A DNA stretch of 64,000 nucleotides from Tipula vernalis (Eukaryota > Arthropoda > Insecta > Diptera > Tipulidae): the NCBI GenBank assembly GCA_958295665.1, contig OY282558.1:19095409-19159408 (forward strand), in the 5' to 3' direction. The notes below the pieces were generated by a model that was not told the origin of the DNA, searched no databases, and was given only the letters and a program-made list of their open reading frames with translations. Made by a program: the position numbers and the translations under genes. Each line of letters begins with the position of its first letter. Position 1 is the first letter of the stretch. Below, one piece after another: positions 37,901-50,520 of the stretch.

Positions 37901-40874
37901 CAGTGCTGTCAAAGTGAATACGATCGGAGTATTTGTACTACTCTCGCCTAGTGGTTACTCGTGTACTCCACTATTTCATTTTGTACTCCCCTGTTTTAAT
38001 AACTGCTACACTAAAAATAGTCATTCTCAGGCAAAAACCCATAAAACGGTTTTCTTGCAGTAATGTGCTAGTCACTTTAGCAGACAATTTCAATTTAAAA
38101 ATGTCAAATTTGCGAACTAAATTTAACTAATTTCGATTACCTCAACTTCACAATACTTTTTTCAGACTCTGTATGGGGCACCAGATAAACACAAACTTGA
38201 TAGAGATTAGCTGATTTTAACAAAAAACTTTTATCTGCTTTGGCTAAATATTTAGATTAGGACCTCATGAATACAAAAATTATGCTGCACGACAAATTAT
38301 GCGGCCATTTATCCATACCGTACAAAAACGATGTGTAGAAGTCTGGATTTACATTACTTACAAATCCTTCTATAAAGTCATTTAACCTTTTCAGACTAGA
38401 AAGTTGTATGCAAGTCTGGATTTATGCAGTGTGATAAGGGAAATTTCATTCCAATACGCCTTGACATTAATATTCTCAAATCTTTTGCTTACAATTTGAA
38501 TAAAATCCAGTCTCCCTTGCATCTTTCTTGTCTAGCAAGGTTATCTTTCAGTTTTATTTTGACATTCTCACTCTCGCCTTGGTTGGATTTAGGTAGGAAT
38601 AGGGTGACCATACCTCCTGCAAAATGCAGGAGGAATCAGAAAAATAAGAATTTCAATAAAATTTAATTTGAACTCCAACTCAAATGACTGGCCCAATGTT
38701 TACTCTTTATATATATATAGGAACAAATATGTCTGTTCTATTCGGTGCTGGAGGCGAAGAAAATTGCCTGGGTTGACTGTGTATGGTGTCGATCATAATA
38801 CCATTATCACGAATTTGGTTCCAAAATATTTCTTGCCGTTGGGCCTTGTTTAATTTTAAAAACTCCAGCCCTGCTTTATGGCAGAAAATTAGTTGAGGCC
38901 ATAAAATAATAGAATTTACAAAATATACCGCAGTATTTCTTGATTTTGGCTCTTATTTTATTTATCAAATCCGACCTCAAATGAAGTGACCCAATAAATT
39001 TTCGGAGTGTGAATAATTCTGTTTTATATTAGGAACTGCAGATAGAATCGGCTTTATAACTTAGGTATAAAACTGCACTAAAATCCATTGGCAAACATGC
39101 TTCATTTGGTGCTGGAACCCGGAAATTTAGTAAAGACCTGGGGTGGTTATGAAAGTAAAAAAGAAATTTTTCTTTGGCAAATCTAATTTCCTTAAATTTT
39201 TTCTAATAACCAAAGTGGCATTATAGTGTCTTCATTTTTGATGATCAATGAATTAGTTATATCACCATCAAATTAAGAATCAAGTTAGCAAGTTTAAACG
39301 TTTTTTAGAAGAGATTTCACCAAGTGCATGTTTTGTGACCAGTCGTCGCCACCAAACCAATTTTATAAGCAATTTTTTTAATCAAATACACAACATATTT
39401 CGACGCTTAATAACTGTCCTGTTTTTTTAAGGCTTCGTCCAGCAGCTATATTCTAAAAAAAGTAATAAAAACGTAAAGGGTATCGCGATCTCTCTTAACG
39501 TGAACGTTTTTTTTTTGTCAAATTCCTATTCCGATAAAAGGAACATTTACGAACATCAAAAAAACATAGAATACTGGAAAACATAAAAATTTTCTGTCAA
39601 ATTATCGTGATATTAACAACGATTTTAGTCTGTTTAAGAAATTGTACATAACTAAAATGTACTTTTTGGCGAACAGACGACGGCACGGGTAAACCACTAA
39701 GGAAGCAGAATCGGGCCTATTGTCTTTGTTTACTTATTTCAAATCATAGTTTGAATGAATTATTTGTCATATAAACGAGAAAACGTTTCAAAAATTCAAC
39801 CAAAAAAACGTGGAGTCAAAAAAAAAAGTAAATCACCAAGTTACGTTTTTTTTCAGAATACAGCTGCTGCTTTAGTCATTTTTGACCTGGTCACACCCTA
39901 GGTACGTACTAATGTATCTGACAATGACATTTCTGACATGTCTGAATTCGCATATCTGTCAAAACTACACTTTTGAAAATGAAAAGGGTTCGAAGCTAAA
40001 ATTGCTTTAGAATAAAATTTCCATTTGACACGTATAATTTAGTTAAAAATAACTAAAAATGAAAAATGTCGCTGATCGGTATCGGTACTCTTTTCTTGGA
40101 GAAAAATTTAAAAAACTCAAAACGACAATATAAAAAATATCTGTGATTTCGTGGAGAGTTGTGGCACAGAAGCACAACGCTTTAATAGTAAAATAAATAA
40201 ATAGCTCTAAACCAGTTTTCTTTTAATATTCAAATTTGGCTCAAACATTAAAAACAATTTTAGTGTAATTTGCTGGATCGTGATTTTGTTTTTTTAACAA
40301 AAAATACCAACAATTATTTATGTCTCTAAAGTCTAACTATTGTATTTCGTATGTACTACCTTCTGACTAGAAACACTGCCCTGAAAACGTACTAGGTTTA
40401 AAGTATTCAGAGCGACATCACTGACCGACACCGACCCTGAAGCAGCCTGTTGATTTTTTTTATCAGGCTGACTCTGTTATAACCCAAATCAACCCTCGAA
40501 CGAAGTGGGGCAAGCCCCTAACCTCAATCGAGCTGTAAAACTCACTAAAACAAAACTACCACGCAGACACACTGACTTAGTGAATTATAAACTATTTTCT
40601 TAAAATTCTTCCCGTGTCGATTTCTTTTTTTTTAAATAAGACGGCAAATTGGCAACATAAGCAGGCTGAGACTTTATCCACTTGTGAATGTGATAGAAGA
40701 AATATTTAAATATTTTTATAAAAAATTCTTAAATTTTTTTGCTCAAAATACGATTTTCTGTGAATACATTAGCAAATTAACCTATCCTAATTTACTGTAC
40801 TCCCTTCTGACTTGAAATACTCCGCTGAAAATTTCAAACGTACTCCGTTTAAAGTTTTCAGAGCGACAGCACTG
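37901..40874. mobile_element. Non-autonomous hAT-type element with 8-bp target duplication
   Basis: The 2,974-bp element begins CAGTGCTGTC and ends GACAGCACTG, a perfect 10-bp terminal inverted repeat of hAT form (CAGTG..CACTG). It is flanked by identical 8-bp duplications GTATTAAT (37893-37900 and 40875-40882), the hAT target length. Subterminal GGAGTAC/GTACTCC motifs recur near both ends. No transposase or other protein-like frame is found inside, so it depends on another copy. A second, diverged right end lies inside at 40350-40423. Confidence 0.85.
40350..40423. repeat. Second diverged right terminus within the hAT element
   Basis: GTACTACCTTCTGACTAGAA.. to ..CAGAGCGACATCACTG matches the true right end (40800-40874) in order and orientation with several differences. 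It marks an internal duplication or an older related insertion. Confidence 0.65.
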
Positions 40875-40882
40875 GTATTAAT

Positions 40883-42229
40883 ACTCTTGAAAAGTGTACA
40901 TCTGCTATCACTCTGTCGCTGTACCGAATTAAAACAGGTGCATTTTTCGTTGGGGTGAAAACACGGCGGTTCAAATCCGTATCGTTTCTATGTACAGGGT
41001 TAGGCTTACAGAAGTAAACAATACGCAACAAAACCAAGTAACAAGTAATTTAATTAATAAAAATATACGAAACACAATTTTGATTAAAAAACAAATTTAC
41101 GGTTATGGTTTCCACTTGGATGCTTTGCGAATATTCGCAAAGGGAAATTTTTGTTTGATGTCACTGTATTAGAGACATTTTGTATTTGTATTACCAAATA
41201 ATTTTGTCAATTTAGGCGTTTCTAGACGTCAATAAAAAATCATAATAAAAACAATGAAGTATTCACATAGGAACAATTTTTCAGCTTGCTTTGTTTATCG
41301 CGGGATTGAAAATTTTCCTAAACAAACATTTTTTGTAATGCAAAATTCGCAATGGAAAAGATGTAGGCATGACGGCTATACTTTTGATTGCGAATCGTAT
41401 TGTAAATTTGTCTTTGGTTGAGTGGACAAATTTATATATTCGCAAAGGCATCGCAAGTGGAAACCCACAGTTAGAATCTAATTAAAACGAACAGATTCGT
41501 TGAGTTTATTTGAATTTAACGAAACTCTGCCCTAATTTGCGTTCCTAGTTTTTCATGCACATAAATCTGAGTTAACTTAGGTTATATCTGTCAAGGAAAC
41601 ATGATAAATGCAGTTTAGATCTAACTAAAGGTGCAAAATGTTCTTTTATCTTTTGATTATAAATTTTGGATTTTTTTTACGAGTAGATACACATGGAAGT
41701 GATGGAATTTCTTGCAAACATCATTCAGCTAACGTTGTACAGAATATTAATCACGTACCTTCTTTTACTTGGGGTTGAACGTTGTTGAATGATTACGAAG
41801 TGTAGCCGAACAACGACATTCAAGAGACCAGTCTTATGCGTGATATTTGGCGCTAAACATGACGATGACGATGATATAGCAATAGAGAACTTTTAATTTC
41901 TGTAAAATCGCAAAATCATTCGAATGGCGCAGTTAAAAATAAAGGGCAGTGAATACGCTGGCTCAATTACTTGGTTCTACTATATGTCTTCTAGACGGGG
42001 CCAAATTGTTGGCCAAAACCTTAATACATGTTATTGTTATTAGTGCTAAAAATCGGAGACTACCCAACGACTAATAGATAAATCGTAATATCTTTGAGAT
42101 TTTTAATTGTTTCTGCTTCCAATAGTGTCTGGTAAATCTGGTACGCTCCTTCATCTATAAATCGGTTATAACAGCATTTCACATACGTACAACAAGACTA
42201 ATGCATTTATTGATTTAATTTTTAATGCT
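40883..42229. other. Gene-free stretch
   Basis: No gene or named repeat recognised; AT-rich with short chance ORFs. Confidence 0.5.
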
Positions 42230-42249
42230 TTTGGCTGGATGTAGATTGC
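42230..42249 (+). repeat. Left copy of 20-bp direct repeat bounding the 42.2-51.8 kb nest
   Basis: TTTGGCTGGATGTAGATTGC, identical to 51810-51829. Sequence outside the 20 bp differs on both sides, as expected for a target-site duplication. Confidence 0.7.
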
Positions 42250-43629
42250 TGGAGTGTGTATCCCTGTAACTATATACTCATGTCACATTATTTATTGTGC
42301 AATTTACAAATTAAATTAAAATAGTTTCATTTATTTTATAATAATAATAAACAGTTCAACATAAATATAAACTATGATGTGTTTCATTAATACACTCAAA
42401 ACGTTTATTTTTACCGTTTATGTTGTGATTTTAGTGAATTTTGTGTATTTTTTGTTAGTGATATTAATACGGTATTCTTAATGCTACAGGGATATGAACC
42501 AGTCTGTTGAAGGTGCATCGTTGCGATGTGAAGTGATGCGGTCGAAATTCAAAAATATGTGTGTTAAATTAAATCTAAAAACACATTTGACACACATATT
42601 AGTTAGTTCAATGAAACTATATCTACACGGTTGAAAATTATCCAAAAATAAATAATACATTTTTCTTATAAAACTTGTTTATACGGATTTTCGTCTAAAT
42701 TTTCATAAGATTCAATTTATCGTTGAAATTTATAAAATAGTCAAATAACTTTAAATCGACTTTCATATAAATCTAATAATAATATTGTCTTAAAACCATA
42801 AGAAATAATTTATAAATTCAGGTTACACAATATTCGTATTAAGTATAAGCCCACTTCGTATAAAACAAATTTTTAAATCCTAACAGTATAGTTCTTATTC
42901 AAATTCATATATCTTTTAATATGAAAAATATATAAATTATATACAAAAATAATACGAAATGTAAAATTACCGTTAACTAAAAACCAAAAAATCATGCATT
43001 GATACGAAAACATTATAAATTTCATACGATTTCATCTAAAATAATTAGAACAGGAAATATCGTGTTCCTCTTTACAAATATACAATAATTTACATAAGAA
43101 TTATAATATTGTTTTCGAGTGGACGTTAATTTATCTAATACTTCAATAATAACATTTAATAATAAGTTCAAAGTGAATTTAAGTTTATTAATTTGACGTG
43201 AAATCAATATACATAAATTAAATATGTTAATAAATAAATAAATTAATATAAATTAAAATAGTGTAAAATAATATACAATTAGCTAGTTTATTAATTTCTT
43301 TAATTTAAAGCAAAGTGAATTTACTTTGAACGCGTGCACCTGTTTTTCATGGTTCGTGAATGTTAAGCAAAACTCGACTATTTGCAGTAAAATAAACAGT
43401 TTAAAAGCTGTAGTGAAACATATTAACATTAAAAAAATTAGTTATTATATTATTATACGTCTTTGAACGATGTACATATGCAACAAAACTGGCAAAATTC
43501 TTCTTACACCTGTAACATAATTCAATAACAGTTTTAAGGAGACTCTTGCCAGTGAGTGAGCCTAGAACATTTGTGTTCTGTTGTATTTTATACATTAGCT
43601 AATTATTATTTATTTGTATTTCGTTCAAC

Positions 43630-45900
43630 ATGAATTCCGAAGAAAATATATTTATTACATTCGATATAAATGGTGAACCTAAAATTTCAAAAATTAATAA
43701 ATACTGTGTAAATGAAATGAGTGAATTGCTGTACCTGGATTTTGTCTTATCGGGTAAGCTATTATTATACATTCATACAAAAAATATTTTTAGTTGTACA
43801 AGCAGAAATACTAATCTCGTAATTTATTATATTTAATTTTACATTTTAACTTTTTCGATTAATACAGCTTTACAAAATACAATTTATTCAATTGAAGACT
43901 TTGACCACTTTGAGAATATTCACGGAGCTGAAGTTAATGAAGAAATATTTATTGATTATCTAAAATATTATTACCGACATCCCAGTTTTATTTTAAGAGT
44001 TAAAACAAAAAAACTTTATAGATGACGATAGTAACTCATTAAACCATCAATATCGTGATATACAAAATGATGGAATATTACGAAAATCAAATGCGGTTAT
44101 ATGATCAGGGATTGTGGTAACCTCCGATGTAATAATAAAATCTTTGTAAGCATATAAAAATTTTACTAATACTAAATAATTTTTTTTATTTAGGCATTAA
44201 GGACTTACATCCATAACACTCCTTTAGGACTAACCGTTTTATCAGAACACGAGCAAAATAAATATTTAACAGAGATTCAAAGGTGAAAAATAATTTCCAT
44301 ATTAGCCAACTACATTCAAGAAATCTTCGGATTTAAGCCTTCAAGTGAATAACAAACTGTTGCAGCGAAAGCATCTGTTAATTTATTTCCATGTCTAAAA
44401 AGTCGCGGAGAAAACGAATTGGTTAGTTTATCACTGATTTTAATTTATTTTTTAATTAAATTTATTGAAAACTAAAAATATTTGTACATATTTCAACCAT
44501 GTTCCATTATTATTTGCTATTAGAATCTCCTAATTAACTGTGAAGCTACTGGCTTTCTCCAAATAAAACTAAAGGACGACCGAGTGAAAAAAAGGAAATT
44601 GGAATCCCATTTTAGCCCTGATTCAATTGAAATAGAAGAGCCAGAAGAGGCAGTTATTGACGACGAAACGGCGAAACGATATTTACAGATAATTAACACT
44701 GCCTTGTTAAAAGCGAAACTAAAAGCTACAGTAAATTTTAGAAAAGAACAGCGGAACAAAGCCGATTACCATCCTAAATCTGACAGTCCTTATTATTTTA
44801 TACATCCAGAATTGGTAAACATTTAATTGTTAGTAAGTACATAATTACTTTTGCAATGCTGTTGAATTTGGTTTATTTTTTCAGATCTTATTTGATTTTA
44901 ATTTATGCTTCCCACAATGCCACATTAGCTTATCTGAAGCATGGAGTAAATACGAGGGACATATAATAACGGCTGTGAGAAATTCGGGAAAATCCATGTT
45001 ATATACCGAGTTCGACCGAAATCTAGGTAAGTATCGATACTTAACATTTTTTGTGTTTATCGTGCACTAATAATATCACTTTTGAAAATTATATACATAT
45101 GAAAACAAAATTTTTTTGGGTTTTGTCACTTTCTTATTGTGATATTTTTTTATTATTATTAAATTGAAATTTCGCGTTTCGGATTTTACTCCTTACTCCG
45201 CGTTTCGGATTTACCCCTACGAAAATCCGAAACGCGTATTTCAATTTAATATTTAAACTAATAAGTAAAAATATTACGTTTTTATCAGCGATTATTCAAT
45301 TTAATAATAATAAAAAAATATCACAATAAGAGAGTGACAAAAACCAAAAAAAATTTGTTTTCATATACGAGTATAATTATGTATCGATAATTATGTACAT
45401 ATTTTGAAACTTACGAGTAATAAAAAGTTGCAAATTAAAATTTAATATTGAATTATGTATTGACCAATTTCATATAAGTTAATTAAAACATTTCCTGTTT
45501 CATTTCAGATTGGAATACCTCTACATTAACATTCCTAAATTTGATTCGATTGCTACCATCCTCACCATCCGGCAGACAGAAACTAAGTAGATCCTCAGAT
45601 GAACAAGCTGTTCAAAATCTGATTCGATTTTTTCATGTAAGAAATTTTATACATTTTTTTAATAATTTTACTTTCAAAATAATTAATTATTTTACTTATT
45701 TATATTCTCAGACCGGACAAACTAATGCTGAGTACGTCAAAGGGTCTGCGAATCAAGCTCCTTATATAGTAGCTTTGGGACAAAATAAAGCGGAAATACT
45801 CCAGTATCTAGTAGTGCTCGATTCAAATTTGATACCATTGTTGGTGGTATTACAAATATAATTTCGGCAATAGATTATTGATAATCTTCGACTATTTTGG
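43630..45900 (+). pseudogene. Broken multi-exon gene of uncharacterised family inside the TIR element
   Basis: A chain of coding blocks in order with plausible splice sites: 43630-43753 (MNSEENIFITFDINGEP..) joins in phase to 43868 onward (..NTIYSIEDFDHFENIHG..). Blocks then follow near 44195-44420, 44520-44816, 44885-45030, 45510-45635 and 45712-45900. Recognisable phrases include ISILANYIQEIFGF, VNLFPCLKSRGENEL, RLLPSSPSGRQKLS and SANQAPYIVALGQNKAEI. In-frame stops near 44110, 44284 and 44350 and a frameshift near 45838 show decay. I recall similar unnamed proteins repeated in insect and cnidarian genomes, but no function is known to me. It is not a recognisable transposase. Confidence 0.55.
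45097..45366. mobile_element. MITE in an intron of the decayed gene
   Basis: A 270-bp element with inverted arms of about 70 bp (from ATATGAAAACAAA on the left; over 90% alike) and a TTTCGGATTT-containing centre that is itself palindromic. Flanking TA on both sides suits a Tc1/mariner-type MITE. It lies between the block ending near 45030 and that starting near 45510. Confidence 0.75.
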
Positions 45901-46033
45901 ACCCTTCTACAAAGAAGTTTACCTTAACCTAGAGACATTAATAATGGAGTTTAATCCTTAGTATATATCGTTAAGAACGATAGAACAAAATATGATTTGG
46001 TAATCCTATTTCAAATAGTTTTCAAATAAAAAA

Positions 46034-46640
46034 ATGAATTACTTTTGTTTCGTATGTAAAAAGTCAACATCAAATTTGTCAAAGTTATTTGAACATTTAA
46101 AACTTATACATAGCCTGCAAGAATCAAAACATTTACAATTGAAATGTGTGTTTACTGAAAATTTAATTGAAAGCATAAAGCAGAAAACATGTGTCAAGTT
46201 GTTCCAAATCCAAAAGCATCAAAACAAATACAACATGTACAAAAATGTCCGACGTAGCGACGGTTTCAGTACCTATTCCATCAAACTTAGAGAATATGGA
46301 TGTAACCGATCATTTTCCCAAACCTGTGTCCCAGTGTGAGATCAATCAATATCAGGTTCCGGAAAGTTCAGAAGAGTACAATATTGAAATAAATAATGGG
46401 ATAATAAATTTTGTGTCAAAGTTAAACACATTAGGTTTACCTGATACAACTATCACTAAAATATTAAACCATGCTTCCGGTATTCTAGACGATTTTTCTT
46501 TAAAGATAAGGGATCGTTTTAATTATTCCGAACAAAATATGTACGTACATGAAGCACTAATTAGTGTTCAATTACAGTTCCAAAATCAATTTAAAAGTGT
46601 TTAACCGAAATTTAAAAGAACAAAGACATTTGCAACTTTT
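46034..46640 (+). pseudogene. C2H2-finger gene inside the TIR element (frameshifted)
   Basis: The first frame (46034-46339) opens with one C2H2 finger, FCFVCKKSTSNLSKLFEHLK followed by LIH (Cys-X2-Cys-X12-His-X4-His). The second frame (about 46245-46604) gives NNGIINFVSKLNTLGLPD and then TTITKILNHASGILDDF. Past a stop, PKFKRTKTFATFNYFVQP continues to 46690. The phase change near 46250 breaks the protein. One finger plus a helical region and an FKRTK-type motif is a pattern I associate with an unnamed, repeated insect protein family. No catalytic triad is seen. Confidence 0.5.
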
Positions 46641-47451
46641 AACTATTTTGTTCAACCATTAGAGAAAGTATTAAGTACTAGATGGGATATATAATTGTTA
46701 CGAAATAGAAAAAGGTAGTTACGAAGAAGGTTTAGTTTGTATTAAATTGTTAAATAATTCTGATTTAAACACATATGAGGCGGTCAGGTCGCGCAGGACG
46801 ACTAATCTTTATATTATTAAAAACTAGAATCTAAAAAAGTATATTCTTGTAACTAGAATCTCAAAAATTAATGTAATATTGAATTTTTAAAAGATGTTAA
46901 ATAAAATAAATAATAAAATATTAAAATTAATTTTTGTGTTTTATTATTGACGACGCAAATTGTCTTATTATATTTATAAATAGGAAGACTTATGTATATA
47001 ATTTTTTAATAATACAATTAACATACTTATATGGAGGTTTTATATAAATTATTTTAATATTGTTATATTTATAAAATCTATACATTTATTTTATTTAATT
47101 GGGAATAAGTTGCAAATTATAAAATGCATACGGTTAACTTATAAAAAGTTTATATAGTCCTCATATTAATTTTACACTAATAGTCTTATTAATTTCGATA
47201 AGTTACAATTATTAAATGAATAAGGTAAGCATATAAAAAGGTTATACCAATAATTATATAAAAACTACACAAACATCATATTAAATTTAATGACGTCATA
47301 CTATTTTATTTTATAAGAATAACATATCAATTTAATATTTTTTTACTTATTAGTTTTATAAATACAGAATATATAAAATTTGTACGATTTTTTTATGGAT
47401 TTGTATGAATACAAAAATCTTATTATAATCATACTAAAATTTTCAACCGTG

Positions 47452-47746
47452 TAGATGTGTGAAAAATGTGAATAAATTGATTTTTTATAGTGAATCAAAG
47501 TTAAAAATTTGATAGTTGATCGGACATTTAATAATTTTCAAAATGTTGATTTGAACCGTTCTACTCAGGTAAGTGATTGTAAAAAAACATTTAATAAGTT
47601 TAATTATTATTATATTAGTGTAAAATCTTAGACTCTTGTACTTAAATTGTAAATTTAATATGGTCTTGATTTACAGTTATCTAATAGATTACCACGGGTG
47701 GGGTCTATTTAGTTATTGAGAATAAACAACTTGTTGTTAATATTAG
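47452..47746. other. Spacer between TIR element and errantivirus LTR
   Basis: About 295 bp of AT-rich DNA, probably part of the sequence into which both neighbours inserted. No feature seen. Confidence 0.4.
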
Positions 47747-48065
47747 AGTTAAATTCATTCTATTTTTATTTTATTTAATATTCACCTTTTATATAAGTTA
47801 AATTCTTTATTGATTTTTGGTTAAAAAAAATAATTTTTATTTTTAACTTATTTGTTTAACATCGAAATTACAACTGATTATTTTCTTATTTTCTAATTAC
47901 AATTTGCTTAATTAAAAATATGTAGAATATTAAACCATGTCGTCAAGAATATTCACTCAGCATTATGCCGGATGCGCGTGTAACTTGCTGTCATTGCTAA
48001 TGCAACGAGACAAATATGATCACGTTGTATTTTTGTGGGAAACCTAATTATTACGCGTGTTAACT
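47747..48065 (-). repeat. Probable 3' LTR of the errantivirus
   Basis: On the minus strand it starts AGTTAAC right after the polypurine tract, the usual errantivirus LTR beginning. An end at 47747 gives a TTAACT terminus complementary to the start. An alternative end exists at 47797, where AGTTAAATTC occurs again. With only one LTR present the boundary cannot be fixed. Confidence 0.55.
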
Positions 48066-48078
48066 CCTCCCCCTTAAA
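48066..48078 (-). promoter_or_regulatory. Polypurine tract of the errantivirus
   Basis: TTTAAGGGGGAGG on the minus strand sits directly before the LTR start, the site that primes plus-strand DNA synthesis in LTR elements. Confidence 0.75.
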
Positions 48079-48207
48079 GTTCGAATGCTCACATTCGAAC
48101 CATCAGAAAAACGGTGTTTCATGAAATTTCCGTCTATGCTCTGAGGCCCCTTTGGGTGTTATCGTTTGAGGCGTCTCTGGTTCGTTGTATTAATGATTCG
48201 TAATTTC

Positions 48208-49615
48208 TTAGTTTTGGTATATTTTGTAGTGATGACCGCTATTCCCAAAATGATGACTATTGAGAATGATCCCCAGCTCCTCCTTTTTAAGGAGCCCAAT
48301 GTAACGAATATTATTTATATGAATATCTTTCATCATTTGTAATGAAAGTATTTCCTTGAAATCACTTTCTTCCGGCGTCGGCTGTAGAATAGCTGGAAGT
48401 ACTTGAATGGTCGTTTTTTCTTTAGAAATGTAGATGTTATTTCCAACTGACAAGGTAGTATTGCTGAATTTAATCAAATATGTTCCATTGAGTTTCTGAG
48501 TTTCGTTATTAATTTTGATGTTCCCATCGAATTGATTCAGTAGAACTAGACCCTCCGATATTTCGTTAACTGTTTGAATATGTTGATTGTTGTTGTGTTT
48601 GCATTTTGGAAGGTCGACTTATGAGCAAGTTGGGTTAACAAGAAGAATTACTTATGTCTAGTATATTATTTTGGTTACATATTGAAAGCGAGTTGATCGT
48701 TTTACATTCGTTAATAATACTATAAATCTTATCGTGATTTTTAATGACATTTTGATACTCAATTTCGGTCACCTTATCGTTTCTTCTGACCGGTTTGACC
48801 AATAATTTATCATATAGTTCTGGAGTTGTTACCGGAATGTACACAATATAAAGTAGACACAATTTGCTACTAATGATTTTGATATTAGCGAAATCTAACG
48901 CCTCCTCGGGAGTACTATATGGTAAATTTTCGGTTTCCAGTGTATTAATGGCTAATTTAATTTCAGAATTTGATAAAACGAGTGAATTTATAATCCCTGC
49001 TTTAGCCCAGTGAATTACGTACTTAATATTTACCAATTCTTCTTTCATTAGTTTTAATTTATATTGAATATTTAATGCTAATGGGTCGTTTAATTTATTT
49101 TCTTTGTGAATTTCGTTAATAATTAAATTAGCCATTTTTGTAATATTATTGATTCTTTCATTGTACAATCGGTTTATAACTACTTGGTTGTTGTTATTCT
49201 CTAATGCATTATTCATTTTATCTTTAATTACTTTGAAATCCTCGTGATCGGGATTTCCGGCTATCCATTTCCATGCACTACCTATAAAGTTTAAGGATCG
49301 TTTGGATTTATGTATTCTAAGGCTGTCCAGTAATGTTTGTAATTCCGAGAGTTCATGCCTCAAATAGGGGTGCAATGGGTGATCTATTGTCATTTCTTTG
49401 TCTAGTATGGATTGCATTCTGTCTATGTAATTTTGGTGTTTGTCTAAATTCAATTATATGGATTAATTTGAAGTTTCCGTCCTGTATTTTTGCTTGACCT
49501 GTGCTAATTGAGATGATTTGAGAATTTGTGAAATCAAGAATTTGAATTTCTGCCAATGCGTTGCTTAAGGCGTAACTGTAATAAAAATAAGTTTTTGTTT
49601 CTTAGGATTTAATAT
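48208..49615 (-). pseudogene. Errantivirus env (broken)
   Basis: The minus strand carries an envelope-like frame in three pieces. A possible splice acceptor (TTACAG, 49590-49595) precedes the N-terminal piece (to 49450), where the frame shifts. The main piece (49453-48635, 272 codons) holds a basic KSKR site followed by SLNFIGSAWKWIAG, the position of the furin-like cleavage and fusion region in errantivirus envelopes. A stop at 48635 and a later shift break the C-terminal part. Not functional. Confidence 0.82.
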
Positions 49616-49624
49616 TGCTTTTGT

Positions 49625-50520
49625 GAATTACTCTTCCGGACTCCGTTATAACTGTTGTATTTCTGTCTTCCGTTACTATTTCGGGTTTGAATCGTTCTGT
49701 TAATTTCGATCCTAATCTTTTGTTATGTTTTACATAGATTACTTGACCTGCCTGGTATATGTTTTGATCGGGGTACGGTTTTTGTTATGGTATTTCAGAT
49801 CTGTTTCCTGCTTTTGTTTTATCTTTAGTATGGTATCTTGTCGGATTTGTTCTAATTGTTCAGGATCTGTGTTAGGGATTCTGCCAAAATATATTTCCAC
49901 TGGCCGATTGCAAGTTGTCGAGTGGATTGAGTGGTTATATTCATTAATCGCTCTCTCTAGTAGTTCATTAAAAGTTCACTCTACCCCATCAGCCTTTAGA
50001 CATCTCATCATTTCTAAGAGTGTCGAGTAAAATCTTTCCACTTGGCCATTCACTTCACTTTTGTATGGGGGAGTTTTGAAGACTTTTATGTTTAAACCAT
50101 CTTCCATCATTGATATTATGGAATTCGAGTTGAAGGATTTTTCATTGTCAATTACCACAATTTCTGGTACACTAAAGAAAAAGAGTTTATCTCTAAGTGG
50201 TTGTTTGATTTCTTCTGTCGCTCTGGATTTTAACGGTCTGCAGAAGGCGAGTTTACTGAATTTGTCAATTGCCGGTAAAACCAATTTATTTTCTGTTGAG
50301 TAAATATCTAGATGGAGCGTATGTCTAGGATAATTAGGGATAGGTGTTGGGGTAATAATAGGCTTATTGGGATGGTGTTCATATTTATTCTTCTGGCATA
50401 TAACACAACGTTTGACCAGCAACTTAATTTTCCTGGTCATCCTGGGGAAGTAATAATTTTCGATTATTTGATCTCGATTTTCTTCAGTATTACAATGTGC
50501 TCATCGATGGACAGATAATA
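49625..50520 (-). pseudogene. Errantivirus integrase (broken)
   Basis: Minus-strand integrase with the zinc-binding VKRCVICQKNK and the DDE core: TLHLDIYSTE, VVIDNEKSF and NGQVERFYSTLLEM. A TGA stop at about 49976 interrupts the C-terminal region, whose sequence (ELLERAINEYNHSIHSTT) continues beyond it. Confidence 0.85.

Larger units (their letters stand above)
42626..47451 (+). mobile_element. Unclassified terminal-inverted-repeat element with two decayed genes
   Basis: CACGGTTGAAAATT at 42626-42639 is matched in inverse orientation by AATTTTCAACCGTG at 47438-47451. The match extends outward as ATCTA..TAGAT, so the exact end and target duplication (TA or AT) are uncertain. Between the ends, on the plus strand, lie a broken multi-exon gene (43630-45900) and a C2H2-finger gene (46034-46640), in an otherwise very AT-rich region with recurring TATAAAA-like motifs near both ends. 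No DDE transposase motif is visible. A MITE sits in one intron. Superfamily unknown. Confidence 0.55.

Noticed and set aside
38602..39902. AGGGTGACCATAC and the inverse TGGTCACACCCTAG as ends of an element nested in the hAT
   Set aside because: The inverted match is short and gapped, and no target duplication was found.
42257..42495. ATCCCTGTAAC and inverse GCTACAGGGAT as ends of a 235-bp MITE
   Set aside because: Only about 10 bp match and the target duplication is unclear; chance cannot be excluded.
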